Assembly (NCBI RefSeq): GCF_007991615.1
Contig: NZ_BJYR01000013.1
Coordinates: 186,001 to 250,000 of the forward strand
DNA length: 64,000 bases
Source: Novosphingobium sediminis
GTDB taxonomy: Bacteria > Pseudomonadota > Alphaproteobacteria > Sphingomonadales > Sphingomonadaceae
Direction of reading: 5' to 3'
Below are positions 34,958 to 43,874 of this stretch, piece by piece; positions within the stretch are counted from its first letter, which is position 1, and each line of letters begins with the position of its first letter. Under the pieces are notes generated by a model that made no database searches, was not told where the DNA came from, and saw nothing but the letters and a program-made list of their open reading frames with translations. Both the position numbers and the translations under genes were made by a program.

Positions 34958-35860
34958 CTAAGCCGCGTGCTTGTCCGCCTTGCGGCGGCCGAGGCGCAGG
35001 CCCTGCTCCAGCTGGGCGCGAAGCTGGAGATAGTAGGATTCGAGGAAGACCCGTTCGGCGCGGTAGGGGTAGGGACGGCCGATCTTGCGGCTGATCGCAT
35101 CGGCGACATCGTCCAGCGCTGGCCCCCGGTCATCCCGCAGCACGCGCTCAAGCGTCTGCAGTTCGAACTCCCCGTAGACGGCGAGTTCTTCGGGCGTGAA
35201 GGTAAACGCCTGTTCGGCCGCGGCGATCGGAGCGCTGACCGAAAGCGCCTGCCCCAGTTTGCGGTGCTGCGCCTCGACCACCCAGGTGCCCGCGATCACA
35301 TCGCCGCAGCGAAGGGAATCGCGGTTGAGGAACGGGAACAGGAGGAAGATCGCGCACCAGATCGCGCCCGCCCAACCGGCAACGTCGGTATCGCTGCCCG
35401 AAGCGATCGCGCCGCCGATGAACACGATCGGCATGAACAGCTCGATGTCGCGCACGATGTTGCGGGCGATCACCGCTTCGGTGGTCAGCCGTTCGGTGCC
35501 GCGCGCGGCGATACGGATGCCGGTGATCCGCTTGCCCGGAGTTGCGCCGCGTGGGCCGAGTTCGAAGAACAGGAACCACGCATTGCGAAACAGGAACATC
35601 GCGATGATCCACACGATCACCAGCGCCTGCAATGCGCGCGATTTGGGCCCGTTGGTCTCGAGCTCTGCCGTGTTGATGCCGATGCCCCCGGCGATCCAGA
35701 GCAGGGTGTAGGACGTGACCATCATGGCGGTGACGATCAGGATGAGATCGATGACCAGCGCAGCGGCGCGCGAGCCGCGGGATGCCAGCACGAAGGGGAG
35801 CGCGACACCTTCGGGCGTGATGACCGTGCGCTTGCGGTTGTGAGGTTGCCGGCGCGCCAT
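34958..35860 (-). CDS. RDD-family membrane protein
   Basis: A 300-residue membrane protein, last gene of a six-gene minus-strand operon. The RDD signature is visible: ASRGSRAAALVIDLILIVTAMM near the N-terminus and RGATPGKRITGIRIAARG, with about four hydrophobic segments (residues 30-55, 75-100, 140-160 and 165-185). The C-terminal 100 residues are soluble and charged (TLERVLRDDRGPALDDVADAISRKIG). RDD proteins are poorly understood; some act in ion exchange. Its ATG overlaps the SpoIIM stop by one base, so the two are translationally coupled. Confidence 0.85.
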   Translation of the reverse strand: MARRQPHNRKRTVITPEGVALPFVLASRGSRAAALVIDLILIVTAMMVTSYTLLWIAGGIGINTAELETNGPKSRALQALVIVWIIAMFLFRNAWFLFFELGPRGATPGKRITGIRIAARGTERLTTEAVIARNIVRDIELFMPIVFIGGAIASGSDTDVAGWAGAIWCAIFLLFPFLNRDSLRCGDVIAGTWVVEAQHRKLGQALSVSAPIAAAEQAFTFTPEELAVYGEFELQTLERVLRDDRGPALDDVADAISRKIGRPYPYRAERVFLESYYLQLRAQLEQGLRLGRRKADKHAA

Positions 35861-36936
35861 CAGGCTGCCTTCCCCCGCCCGCGCCAGACGAAGAAGTAGG
35901 TGGTCCAGAACACCAGCATGAAACCGCCGACGACGAGACGGCCGGGGGTGTTGTCGATCAATTGGCGGGCGAAACCTTCGAGCAGGCCCGCGACGATCAG
36001 CATCAGGACAACACCGACCATGACCTGCGCGCTACGCCGACCGGCGGCCGCGGCGGCATCGAGCACGGATGCCTCGCCGGGAAAGGCCATCGCCCGGCCG
36101 ATGTGGAGCCCTGCCGCGCCGGCGAGCAGGATTGCGTAGAGTTCGGTCGTGCCATGGACCGAGAGCCAGCCGATGATTTCCAGCGTGAGGCCCTGCCCGT
36201 GATACAGCCAGAGCAGGGCGCCGAGCATCGTGGTGTTCTGGATCAGCAGCAAGGCGGAGGGCAGGCCGAACGCGAAGCCGAGCGCAAAGGCCAGGATCGC
36301 GACTTGCGCGTTGTTGGAGAACAGCGCTGCGGCGAATACCGCGAGGCCGTGCTGGTCCTGCTGGCCGAACAAGGTGCCGAGGAGGACGGCGCGGCTCGCA
36401 CCCGGCACGCGGGCATCCGCCATGCCGCCGGGCATCAGCGCGAAGTACCAATCGGGATCGCTGGCGACGAGCAGCCAGCCGACGATCGTTCCCGCCACCA
36501 TTAGCGCAAGGGCGATGAGGATATCCTGCTTCAGCGCGCGCACGCTTTCGCCCCAGCCGCCACCGAAGAAGCGAACTAGCCAATCACCCAGCCCCGCGCG
36601 CGGGCCATAGACGATGAACCAGGCGCGGCGGGTGAGGTCTTCGAGCCAGAGCAGCGTTTCGGCATCAAGCGAGGTTTCCCGCGCGACGGCAAGGCTGGAG
36701 ACGGCGGTGCGGTAGAGCGCGGGGAGGGCGAGGAGGTCTTCGTCCGAGATACCGCGCAGGCGCCCGCGTTCGATGCGGCCCACGATGGCCTCGAGCCGCT
36801 TCCACTCCCCTTCACGTTCGAGGCGGAAGCGGTCTGAGCGCAGCGCTGCGCTCTCGGCAGCAGCGATCTCCGCGCTGGCGGAGGGGCTGAACCAGCCGCC
36901 AAGACGGCCGAGGAGGGTCGGTGCGGCTTCGCTCAT
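35860..36936 (-). CDS. SpoIIM/DUF95-family membrane protein
   Basis: A 358-residue protein with a helical soluble N-terminal part (residues 1-140) and about five C-terminal membrane segments (DILIALALMVAGTIVGWLLVA, AVFAAALFSNNAQVAILAFALGFAFGLPSALLL, HGTTELYAILLAGAAGLHIG, MVGVVLMLIVAGLLEGFARQ in pieces). The HGTTEL.AI..AGAAGL.IG block is the hallmark of the stage II sporulation protein M family. The organism class does not sporulate, so the role is different and probably linked to the neighbouring MoxR and DUF58 proteins. It overlaps DUF58 by four bases. Confidence 0.87.
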   Translation of the reverse strand: MSEAAPTLLGRLGGWFSPSASAEIAAAESAALRSDRFRLEREGEWKRLEAIVGRIERGRLRGISDEDLLALPALYRTAVSSLAVARETSLDAETLLWLEDLTRRAWFIVYGPRAGLGDWLVRFFGGGWGESVRALKQDILIALALMVAGTIVGWLLVASDPDWYFALMPGGMADARVPGASRAVLLGTLFGQQDQHGLAVFAAALFSNNAQVAILAFALGFAFGLPSALLLIQNTTMLGALLWLYHGQGLTLEIIGWLSVHGTTELYAILLAGAAGLHIGRAMAFPGEASVLDAAAAAGRRSAQVMVGVVLMLIVAGLLEGFARQLIDNTPGRLVVGGFMLVFWTTYFFVWRGRGKAA

Positions 36937-38270
36937 CCGAGGCTTCCCGCGCGCTTTACCGCGAGATAGGCGTCGAGCAGGCGATTGCCGATGTGCTGGT
37001 GCGGGGCTTCGACCACCAGAATGCCTGCACGGCGCAGGCGCTGAAGCACGAGTGTGCGCTGCTGCAGGAGCGTGGTGGCGGTGACGGCCATCGCCGCATC
37101 TTGGGCGTTATGGATCGGCGCATTCACGAAATCGGCGAGTTCCGCATCAGCCATCACCACGAAGATCACCCGGTGCCGCTCGACGAGGCGGCGCATCGAT
37201 TCGATCATCAGTTCGGCGCTGGTCGGGTCGGTGAATTCGGAGAACACCACGATCAGCGAGCGCCGCCTGAGGCGCGCCGCCAGCGTGGATAGAGCTAGCG
37301 TGAAGTTGGGCTGCTCGGCGCCGTAATCGAGCGCGGCGGCTGCTTCCTGCAGGCGGGCGAAATCGCGCGGGGCGGTGACGAATGGGCTCATCACCTGCGG
37401 GCGCTGGGCAAAGCCGTAGAGCGCGACGCGGTCCTGCGCGCCAAGCGCGACCCAGGCGGTGGTGAGCGCAGCGGTGACGGCGCGGTCTATGCGCGGCAGG
37501 CCCGCGATCGGCTCGCACATCGTCTGTCCGCAATCGAACGCGAAGACGATCTGGTTGTTGCGCTCGGTCTCGTACTCCTTGGCGAAGAGCCGGGCGTGGC
37601 GGGCTGACGATTTCCAATCGATGCGGCGGCGGTCCATGCCGGGTTCGTACTCTGCCAGCGCCTCGAACTCGGTCCCCTCGCCGCGGATGCGGCGCGCGAC
37701 CATGCCGAACTGGGCATCGCGCAGGAACAGTTGGAGGGCCGGGCTGCGCACCGGGGCGATATTGGGCCGGACGCGGACCACAGCATCGAGTTCGCGGCGG
37801 ACCTGCCGGGAGGCGAGGCCCAGCGGCCCGTCCCAGCGCAGCCACACCGCATCCACCGGTCCGGTCCCGCGGCGGGTGGGCATGGTCTCGACCGCGGCGC
37901 TCCACACCCCGCTATCCTGCCCGAGCGCGGCAACCAGCCGGCCGCCGGGAGCAAGGCGCGGATCGAGCGCCAGCGCGGCGATAGGGGCGGTGCGGGGGCT
38001 TTCGATGCGGAAATCAGCGAGGATCTGGAGGCGTAGCGGCTCGCCCACTTCGCCATCTTTCGGCACGATGACGCGCAGGTCTGCCAAAGTCGGCGCAAGC
38101 AGCGCGTCGAGCAGCACCATGACGAGCAATGCCCCGCCCAGCGCTGGCGCCGCGATCCACGCTTTCGGCGCAGCAGCGGCCATCACGACCGCCAGCGGTG
38201 CCGCCAACGCCAGCACCACGGCCGTGCGCGCCGAAGGGTAGAACACCGGAAAAGGCCAGCGGAGTGCCAA
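36933..38270 (-). CDS. DUF58 (VWA-like) membrane-anchored protein
   Basis: A 445-residue protein with two N-terminal membrane helices (residues 14-60), an immunoglobulin-like stretch, then the DUF58 signature YEPGMDRRRIDWKSSARHAR at about residues 208-227. A von Willebrand factor A-like fold follows (NQIVFAFDCGQTM, RSLIVVFSEFTDPTSAELM). The MIDAS-like motif is DCGQT rather than the textbook DxSxS, so metal binding may be altered. DUF58 proteins are standard partners of MoxR ATPases and are thought to deliver clients. Three bases separate it from moxR. Confidence 0.9.
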   Translation of the reverse strand: MALRWPFPVFYPSARTAVVLALAAPLAVVMAAAAPKAWIAAPALGGALLVMVLLDALLAPTLADLRVIVPKDGEVGEPLRLQILADFRIESPRTAPIAALALDPRLAPGGRLVAALGQDSGVWSAAVETMPTRRGTGPVDAVWLRWDGPLGLASRQVRRELDAVVRVRPNIAPVRSPALQLFLRDAQFGMVARRIRGEGTEFEALAEYEPGMDRRRIDWKSSARHARLFAKEYETERNNQIVFAFDCGQTMCEPIAGLPRIDRAVTAALTTAWVALGAQDRVALYGFAQRPQVMSPFVTAPRDFARLQEAAAALDYGAEQPNFTLALSTLAARLRRRSLIVVFSEFTDPTSAELMIESMRRLVERHRVIFVVMADAELADFVNAPIHNAQDAAMAVTATTLLQQRTLVLQRLRRAGILVVEAPHQHIGNRLLDAYLAVKRAGSLG

Positions 38271-38273
38271 GCG

Positions 38274-39230
38274 CTATCTCGGCGCTTCGGTGCGCTGGAT
38301 CAGATCGGCAACGATGCTTTCCGCCGCACGGCCTTCGATTTCGGCGGCGGGGCTCAGCAGCATGCGGTGGCGCAGGACGGCAATGGCAAGAGCCTTCACG
38401 TCATCGGGGATCACATAGTCGCGCCCATCGAGCGCGGCGCGGGCGCGGGCGGCACCGGCCAGCACGACAGCGGCGCGCGGGCTGGCTCCGGCGGCAAGAT
38501 CTGCGCTCTCGCGCGTCGCCCGCACGAGGCGGACGATGTAGTCCACGATGGTTTCGGACATCGTCACCGTGGCGACCGCAGCGACGGCATCGGCGATGGC
38601 ATTGCTGCCAGTCACCGCGCTCACGCCCAGCGCTGCCGGGCTTGGCGCGCCGCGCCCGGATCCGTAGCGCGTGACGATCTGGGCTTCTTCCTCGGCGCTG
38701 GGGTAATCGACGAGGAGCTTGAACAGGAAGCGATCGAGCTGCGCCTCGGGCAGGGGATAGACGCCCTGGCTCTCGATCGGGTTCTGCGTGGCGACGACCA
38801 TGAAGCGGTCGGACAGCGGGTAGGTCTCGCCATCGAGCGTGACGCGGCGTTCCTGCATCGCCTCGAGCAGCGCGGCCTGTGTCTTGGGTGGGGTCCGGTT
38901 GATTTCATCGCCCAGCACCAGTTCGTGGAAGATCGGCCCGCGCGTGAGGGTGAACTGGCTGGTCTGGAAGTTGAACAGGTTGGAGCCGAGGATGTCGCCC
39001 GGCATCAGGTCGGGCGTGAACTGGATGCGCCCGAAATCGAGGCCGAGCGTGGTGGCAAAGCTCTGCGCAAGGAAGGTCTTTGCAGTGCCCGGCGGGCCTT
39101 CGAGCAGCACGTGGCCGCCAGCGAGCAGCGCGATCAGCAGGTGATCGACCACGCTGTCCTGCCCCACCACGGCCTTGGCCACTTCGGCGCGGATGGCGCC
39201 GGCCATGGCGCGGACGTCTTCGAGTGTCAT
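38274..39230 (-). CDS. MoxR-family AAA+ ATPase
   Basis: A 318-residue AAA+ chaperone-type ATPase. Walker A is GPPGTAKT at residues 45-52, Walker B is [22 protein letters not shown] with Asp109-Glu110, and sensor 1 is [10 protein letters not shown]. The C-terminal lid has [34 protein letters not shown]. MoxR proteins assemble into rings that help fold or activate VWA-domain partners, here presumably DUF58. Its start overlaps the end of DUF4350 by four bases. Call is secure; the client is unknown. Confidence 0.94.
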   Translation of the reverse strand: MTLEDVRAMAGAIRAEVAKAVVGQDSVVDHLLIALLAGGHVLLEGPPGTAKTFLAQSFATTLGLDFGRIQFTPDLMPGDILGSNLFNFQTSQFTLTRGPIFHELVLGDEINRTPPKTQAALLEAMQERRVTLDGETYPLSDRFMVVATQNPIESQGVYPLPEAQLDRFLFKLLVDYPSAEEEAQIVTRYGSGRGAPSPAALGVSAVTGSNAIADAVAAVATVTMSETIVDYIVRLVRATRESADLAAGASPRAAVVLAGAARARAALDGRDYVIPDDVKALAIAVLRHRMLLSPAAEIEGRAAESIVADLIQRTEAPR

Positions 39231-40546
39231 TCGGTCAGGTCCCTTTCAAGGCGTTGGAGCGCCGCGGCGCGCTGCACCACATCGGCGGAGCGGCGGGCGG
39301 CGCTGAGTCGTGCGGCGAGTTCGGACCAGCGCGCTCTGGTCGTGTCCTGCCCGCTCGGGTCGAGGCGGGCCTGCAATCGGTCGATCGCCGCATCGGTCTC
39401 CTCCGGCGGACGGCCACGTGGCAGGCCAAGCGCGTGGACAAGCCGTTCGCGCGCGGCATCGGCGTATGGTGCGGCGATCAGGCGGATGCGCCCTGCGCGG
39501 CGGATCAGGCCTGCCGTGTTGCGGACCAGCACGGTCTTGCCGAGCGGGATCTCGCGCCCGGCCACGCGCGCCGGGCCAAAGCGGTTGAAGCTGCGCCAGC
39601 CGGCGGCCAGCAGCGCCATCAGGAAGCACAACGTGGCGGCAAGGAACGGCGGCTCGAACGCCAGAGTGAGGAGGTTGCGGCTCGCGCCGAGGCCATTGAG
39701 CGTGAGGTCGAAGGTGACGGCGTTCGGGCGTCCACCTGCGGCGGCGAACACAAGACGGCGGGCCATGAGGCCGGTCTGCTTGTCGGCGAGGCCCCAATTG
39801 TCGAGCAGGTCGGGCTCGAAGACGAGGACGACCGGGAAGCTGCGGGTAAAATCGCTGTTGGCGTCTTCTTCGCCGGAATTGGCGTCCGGGTGGCGCGCCA
39901 TGCCGATCCAGCGTTCGAGCGCGGGGTTACTGCCGTCCCCGCTGAGATATCCGGCAAGGACATGTCCGTCCGATGTTTCGATCAGCGATTCGAGGCCGGG
40001 GCCGGTGCCGGATTGCACCACGCGATCATCGGGGAGGCGCCCGCGCAGCGCGGAAAGGGTGCCGGAGCCCCGCCACCCCCGCGCCGCACCGGGCACGAAG
40101 CCGAGGCTCACATCATCGTGATAGCCCTTCCAGTCGGGCGGCGTGGTTCCGTCGATCCGGGTCCAGCCGCGTCTCGTCAGGGGATTGTTGAAATCGGGAA
40201 ATGCCCGCCACTTGGGCGTGACAACCAGCGTCGGGCCGATCGTGCGCCGCGCCGCAACGATCTCGGCAATGTCGGTGCCCTTGGCTTCGGCCGGAGGGGT
40301 CAGCACGAGGAGGCCGGGCTGTCTCAGCGCGTCCTTGCTGCGCGCGCGGTGGACCGCGATGTCGTCGGCCTCAAGCATGGCGGCGAGCCCGGCATAGCCA
40401 TTGAGGCCGCGTCCCGCCGCATGGCCGCCGCCATTGTTGGTCGCCCCGCCGCCGGTGCCGAGCCAGTAGAGCACGGCAACGAAGGCGAGTGCACCGATCA
40501 GGACGATGCCCAGCGTGGTGCCCCTGCCGAACGTGGCCTCCTTCAT
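39227..40546 (-). CDS. DUF4350 membrane protein
   Basis: A 439-residue protein with an N-terminal membrane helix ([20 protein letters not shown]), a periplasmic region of about 240 residues starting with the DUF4350-like block [39 protein letters not shown] (in pieces), a second helix ([16 protein letters not shown]) and a cytoplasmic tail. The start at 40546 (MKEATFGRG) overlaps the upstream gene by four bases; a longer frame exists only as read-through of that gene. Its fixed place between DUF4129 and MoxR genes is typical of this cluster type. Biochemical role unknown. Confidence 0.82.
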   Translation of the reverse strand: MKEATFGRGTTLGIVLIGALAFVAVLYWLGTGGGATNNGGGHAAGRGLNGYAGLAAMLEADDIAVHRARSKDALRQPGLLVLTPPAEAKGTDIAEIVAARRTIGPTLVVTPKWRAFPDFNNPLTRRGWTRIDGTTPPDWKGYHDDVSLGFVPGAARGWRGSGTLSALRGRLPDDRVVQSGTGPGLESLIETSDGHVLAGYLSGDGSNPALERWIGMARHPDANSGEEDANSDFTRSFPVVLVFEPDLLDNWGLADKQTGLMARRLVFAAAGGRPNAVTFDLTLNGLGASRNLLTLAFEPPFLAATLCFLMALLAAGWRSFNRFGPARVAGREIPLGKTVLVRNTAGLIRRAGRIRLIAAPYADAARERLVHALGLPRGRPPEETDAAIDRLQARLDPSGQDTTRARWSELAARLSAARRSADVVQRAAALQRLERDLTE

Positions 40547-41208
40547 CGCGCGCTCGCAAGGTTCTGGAGCGCGAAAGCGGCATAAGCTTCGCGGGCACGG
40601 TGCCAGTCGTCCGCCGCCAGCGCGCGCAGGGCATAGAGGCTGCGCTCCACCTCCCGCGCGATCTGCGTGAAGGCCTGCCGCGCCGCCGCTGGAAGGCCGG
40701 GGATCAGGCCTATTTCGCGCGCGGTACTGGAGGGAGACAGCCAATCGGGCCGCGCCGCCGCGATGTGGTGGATGCTGCGCTGGAGCAGCAGGTGCACCGC
40801 TTCGTCAAACCGCCCCTGCGCGGCCAGTGCGTCGGCATCTTCGAGTAGAGCGAGAGCAGCTGCGCGATCGATCACCGTGGCCGGGGCAGCGGGGGCCGCC
40901 AGCGCGCGGTTCAGCCGCCAACGCTGGAGCATCGTCCACGCGATCCACAACACGCCGAGTCCGGCCAGTAGCGCCAGCAAGATCTCGATGCCGTTCCAGC
41001 CCGCGCCAAGCCATTTGCCGATCGGCTCGAACAAATCGACCAGAAAGCGGACGAGCTTGACGAGCCACTCGGGAGGATCGCTCTTCTGGACCGGGTTGGG
41101 CGGGAGCGGCGCATACTGGATATCGCGCATCGCGCGCGCTGCTGCCCAGGCCTGTTCACCCGCTTGGGCGCCTGCGCTGGCGCTGTCCGGTCCCGGTGCT
41201 ACTGCCAC
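40543..41208 (-). CDS. DUF4129 protein, first gene of the MoxR cluster
   Basis: A 221-residue protein with one membrane helix (IEILLALLAGLGVLWIAWTML, residues about 73-93) and a C-terminal soluble domain like DUF4129 (DEAVHLLLQRSIHHIAAARPDWLSPSSTAREI, split around residues 135-165; REVERSLYALRALAADDWHRAREAY). This domain resembles the C-terminal part of bacterial transglutaminase-like proteins of MoxR clusters, here without the transglutaminase domain. The ATG at 41208 is the most upstream good start. It probably opens the six-gene operon running to 34958. Confidence 0.75.
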   Translation of the reverse strand: MAVAPGPDSASAGAQAGEQAWAAARAMRDIQYAPLPPNPVQKSDPPEWLVKLVRFLVDLFEPIGKWLGAGWNGIEILLALLAGLGVLWIAWTMLQRWRLNRALAAPAAPATVIDRAAALALLEDADALAAQGRFDEAVHLLLQRSIHHIAAARPDWLSPSSTAREIGLIPGLPAAARQAFTQIAREVERSLYALRALAADDWHRAREAYAAFALQNLASAR

Positions 41209-41289
41209 GAGGCGAGTGCTCGCATGGTCTGCCCGCAGGGAGCAAGCGATTATTGCGCCGGTTTGGTGGCCATGCCCAAGCGGGCGTCT

Positions 41290-42180
41290 TCAGCCGCGTA
41301 CGCGTTCCAGCGGATAGGTGCCGAGAATGCGCAAGTCCTTGGCGAAGAAGGTAAGCTCTTCCAGCGCGCGGTCGACCGCCGGTTCACCCGGCGCACCGAC
41401 GATATCGGCAAAGAACGCCGTGGCGGAGAAGCTGGCGCCGCGCTGGTAGCTCTCCAGCTTGGTCATGTTGACGCCGTTCGTCGCAAAGCCGCCGAGCGCC
41501 TTGTAGAGCGCGGCCGGAATGTTGCGCACCTCGAAGATGAAGGTGGTGATTGCGGGGCCGGTGATGGTCCTGAGGTCAAGCGGCTCGCGCGCGAGCGTCA
41601 CGAAGCGGGTCATGTTGTCATGCGCGTCCTCGACGTTCTCCTCGACGACGGTGAGCCCGTAGAGTTCGGCGGCGATGTGCGGAGCGAGCGCGGCGGCTGC
41701 GGGATCGCCCAGTTCCGCGACATAGGCTGCTGCGCCTGCGGTATCGGCATAGGACATCGGCACGATGCCCTTCTCGCGCAGATAGTGGCGCGATTGGCCG
41801 AGCGCCTGCGGGTGGCTGTAGGCGCTGGTAAACGGCCCGGTGCCGAGGCCCATGAGGCAGGCATGAATCGCCATGAAGTGCTCGCCGACGATCGACAGGC
41901 CGCTTTCAGGCAGGAGGAAGTGGATATCCGCGACGCGGCCGTGCTGCGAATTCTCGATCGGGATGATCGCCTGGCCGGCTCGCCCGTCCCGTACTGCTTC
42001 CAGCGCGTCCTCGAACGAGAAGCACGGCAGCGGCAGGCAATGCGGCAGTGCTTCCATCGCGGCGCGGTGCGAATTGGCGCCCGGCGCGCCCTGAAATGCG
42101 ACCGCGCGCGCCGGATCGGTGGCGGCGGCCTTTGCCATTTCGGCAACAAGACGGGCGGCGGGTGCGGGATAACTGGCCAT
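41290..42180 (-). CDS. pheA: prephenate dehydratase
   Basis: A 296-residue stand-alone enzyme that converts prephenate to phenylpyruvate for phenylalanine synthesis. The catalytic domain begins AVAFQGAPGANSHRAAMEA and contains PIENSQHGRVADIHFLL and the TRF motif in DNMTRFVTLA. A C-terminal ACT domain (TTFIFEVRNIPAALYKALGGFATNGVNMTKLESY in pieces, residues 210-250) would bind phenylalanine for feedback control; the usual ESRP there reads ESYQ. It has no chorismate mutase domain. It diverges from the cytochrome c gene by about 190 bp. Confidence 0.95.
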   Translation of the reverse strand: MASYPAPAARLVAEMAKAAATDPARAVAFQGAPGANSHRAAMEALPHCLPLPCFSFEDALEAVRDGRAGQAIIPIENSQHGRVADIHFLLPESGLSIVGEHFMAIHACLMGLGTGPFTSAYSHPQALGQSRHYLREKGIVPMSYADTAGAAAYVAELGDPAAAALAPHIAAELYGLTVVEENVEDAHDNMTRFVTLAREPLDLRTITGPAITTFIFEVRNIPAALYKALGGFATNGVNMTKLESYQRGASFSATAFFADIVGAPGEPAVDRALEELTFFAKDLRILGTYPLERVRG

Positions 42181-42370
42181 GGACCGAGGCGCTTAAGGCC
42201 CCTGACGGAGGCGGGCAAGGCGCATTCGTATCGGGCGAACCTAGGCCCATAAGCGATTCTTCTCGCTCAAGTGCTTGCAATCACTCTTGCGCGGGCGCGG
42301 GGGCGTGACTAGAGCGGCGGCGAAAATTCTCGCCGCACGCGGGCGGCGCATACTCCATATGGGGCTCGGA

Positions 42371-42994
42371 ATGGACGATCGTTTCAATACCATTGCCGGT
42401 TGGACCTTGTTCGGCGGCATCGTTGCGCTGGGGCTTTCGAGCCTTTCGGGTCACTACTTCCTGGCCGACAAGGAAAACCGCCCCGAGAAGATGGGCTATG
42501 TGATCGAGGGCGTCGAAGCCGAGGGCGGCGCCGGTGCCGCAGCGGCAGAACCGATCGCCAATCGCCTCGCCAAGGGCGACGTCGCCAAGGGTGAAGCGAC
42601 CTTTGCCAAGTGCAAGGCCTGCCACACGATTGCTCAAGGCGGTGCCAACGGCATCGGCCCGAACCTCTACGGCGTGGTGGGTGAAGGCCAGGCTGCCGGC
42701 CGTGGTGGTTACGCCTTCTCCGACGCGCTCAAGGCCAAGGGTGGCAAGTGGGACTTCGCCAGCCTCGATGAATGGCTGACCTCGCCCGCCAAGTACGCGA
42801 CCGGCACCAAGATGTCGTTCGCAGGCATCAGCGATCCGCAGCAGCGCGCTGACGTGATCCTGTACCTCAACTCGCAGGGCAGCAACCTGCCCCTTCCGGC
42901 CGCCGAAGCCGCTGCGGCTCCTGCCGCCGATGCCAGTGCGCCGGCTGCCGATGCGAGCGCGCCCGCTGCTGAAGCGAGCGAAGCCGCCAAGTAA
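42371..42994 (+). CDS. membrane-anchored class I cytochrome c
   Basis: A 207-residue c-type cytochrome. The start MDDRFNTIAGW is followed by an uncleaved membrane anchor (TLFGGIVALGLSSLSG). The haem site is CKACH (Cys81, Cys84, His85), and the sixth ligand is probably the Met in GTKMSFAG. GIGPNLYGVVG is the usual class I block. This is the CycM/cytochrome c552 type carrying electrons between bc1 and cytochrome oxidase. The last 35 residues are an Ala/Pro/Ser-rich repetitive tail (AADASAPAADASAPAAEAS). ATG 42371 follows GGGGCTCGG; starts at 42359 and 42275 are possible but less likely. A strong terminator follows. Confidence 0.92.
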   Translation: MDDRFNTIAGWTLFGGIVALGLSSLSGHYFLADKENRPEKMGYVIEGVEAEGGAGAAAAEPIANRLAKGDVAKGEATFAKCKACHTIAQGGANGIGPNLYGVVGEGQAAGRGGYAFSDALKAKGGKWDFASLDEWLTSPAKYATGTKMSFAGISDPQQRADVILYLNSQGSNLPLPAAEAAAAPAADASAPAADASAPAAEASEAAK

Positions 42995-43016
42995 GCGGCC
43001 CACCAGCCGCAAAAGA

Positions 43017-43060
43017 AAAGGCCCCGACCGCGGTATGCGCGGTCGGGGCCTTTCCTTTTT
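43017..43060 (+). terminator. Rho-independent terminator of the cytochrome c gene
   Basis: A perfect 13-bp stem (43020-43032 with 43038-43050) with a five-base loop, flanked by A-rich and T-rich ends (TTTCCTTTTT). It can also stop the converging small gene at 43077. Confidence 0.92.
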
Positions 43061-43076
43061 CAGCGCTTGAGCGTGG

Positions 43077-43241
43077 TCAGTCGACCATCTGCTCGACGAT
43101 CTGGCGCAGTTCCTGCGTGGTGAGTACCGGCGAAGTGCGCCGCATAGGCGCCGCCATGTGGTTCTTCCGGAGTACCGGATGGCCTGCGAGGAAGCTGTGG
43201 TTGATCGTAAACGTCTGCTGAATGTTCGTATTCGGTGTCAT
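43077..43241 (-). CDS. small hypothetical protein (54 aa)
   Basis: A 54-residue gene read from ATG 43241 to TGA 43077. The product begins MTPNTNIQQTFTINHSFLAGH, has a basic centre (VLRKNHMAAPMRRT) and ends in TTQELRQIVEQMVD. An AAGGA Shine-Dalgarno lies seven bases before the ATG, and two inverted repeats (GCAGGAT-C-ATCCTGC at 43296 and GGCACG-N5-CGTGCC at 43251) sit in its leader. There is no signal peptide, membrane helix or Cys pair. It is transcribed in the same direction as infA, 116 bp downstream of the infA stop. I recognise no family. The good ribosome-binding site and the clean terminator boundary support it as real. Confidence 0.55.
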   Translation of the reverse strand: MTPNTNIQQTFTINHSFLAGHPVLRKNHMAAPMRRTSPVLTTQELRQIVEQMVD

Positions 43242-43356
43242 GAAAATCCTTGGCACGTCATTCGTGCCGATGTTGGGAATACAGGTCCGCGCGCGGCAGG
43301 ATCATCCTGCACGCTGGTTGTGACGGCCTGATGTCGTTTGTGGGCGCAGAAGCGGC

Positions 43357-43614
43357 CTAGCGGCGCTTCTTGAATGCCCCTGCGCCGCCGCCGGCGACTT
43401 TCTCGCGGAAGACGATACGGCCCTTGGAAAGGTCGTAGGGCGTCATCTCCACTTTCACGCGGTCTCCCACGATCGAGCGGATGCGGAACTTGCGCATCTT
43501 GCCCGCGGTATAGGCGATGATGCGATGCTCGTTTTCGAGCATCACGCCAAAGCGGCCGTCGGGCAGGATTTCGTCGATCTGGCCGTCGAGGGTGAGGAGA
43601 TCTTCCTTGGCCAT
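43357..43614 (-). CDS. infA: translation initiation factor IF-1
   Basis: An 85-residue OB-fold protein that binds the ribosomal A site during initiation. The core [70 protein letters not shown] (read in pieces along residues 21-70) is unmistakable. It is about 13 residues longer than the usual 72 because of a Gly-rich basic tail [21 protein letters not shown] lies about ten bases before the ATG. A 19-codon open frame with its own AAGGGG (43618-43677) precedes it. Confidence 0.97.
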   Translation of the reverse strand: MAKEDLLTLDGQIDEILPDGRFGVMLENEHRIIAYTAGKMRKFRIRSIVGDRVKVEMTPYDLSKGRIVFREKVAGGGAGAFKKRR

Positions 43615-43874
43615 GGCTCAGTTCCCCTTGTTGCGGGCAGGAGCGGTGGCGGGAAGGCAGGTACGGAATTCGGGCATCGGGGCCCCTTTCACGAATACAG
43701 GAAACGCGGCTGCAAACAGTGCAACCGGTGCTGGTGGCGTGAGAGGGGACAATTCGGCCCGGAACACTGGTCCGGTGCGTGAAAATCCGTCGCAGGCGAC
43801 GTTAGCAAGGCTCATATGGGCGGAAACTGCCGGAAAGTCAATGACTCCCCGGCGCAGGTCCGGCCGCGATGATT

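Noticed and set aside
43618..43815. A 65-codon minus-strand frame covering the region upstream of infA.
   Set aside because: The ATG at 43815 has no Shine-Dalgarno and the first half looks non-coding; only the terminal 19 codons are kept as a possible leader.
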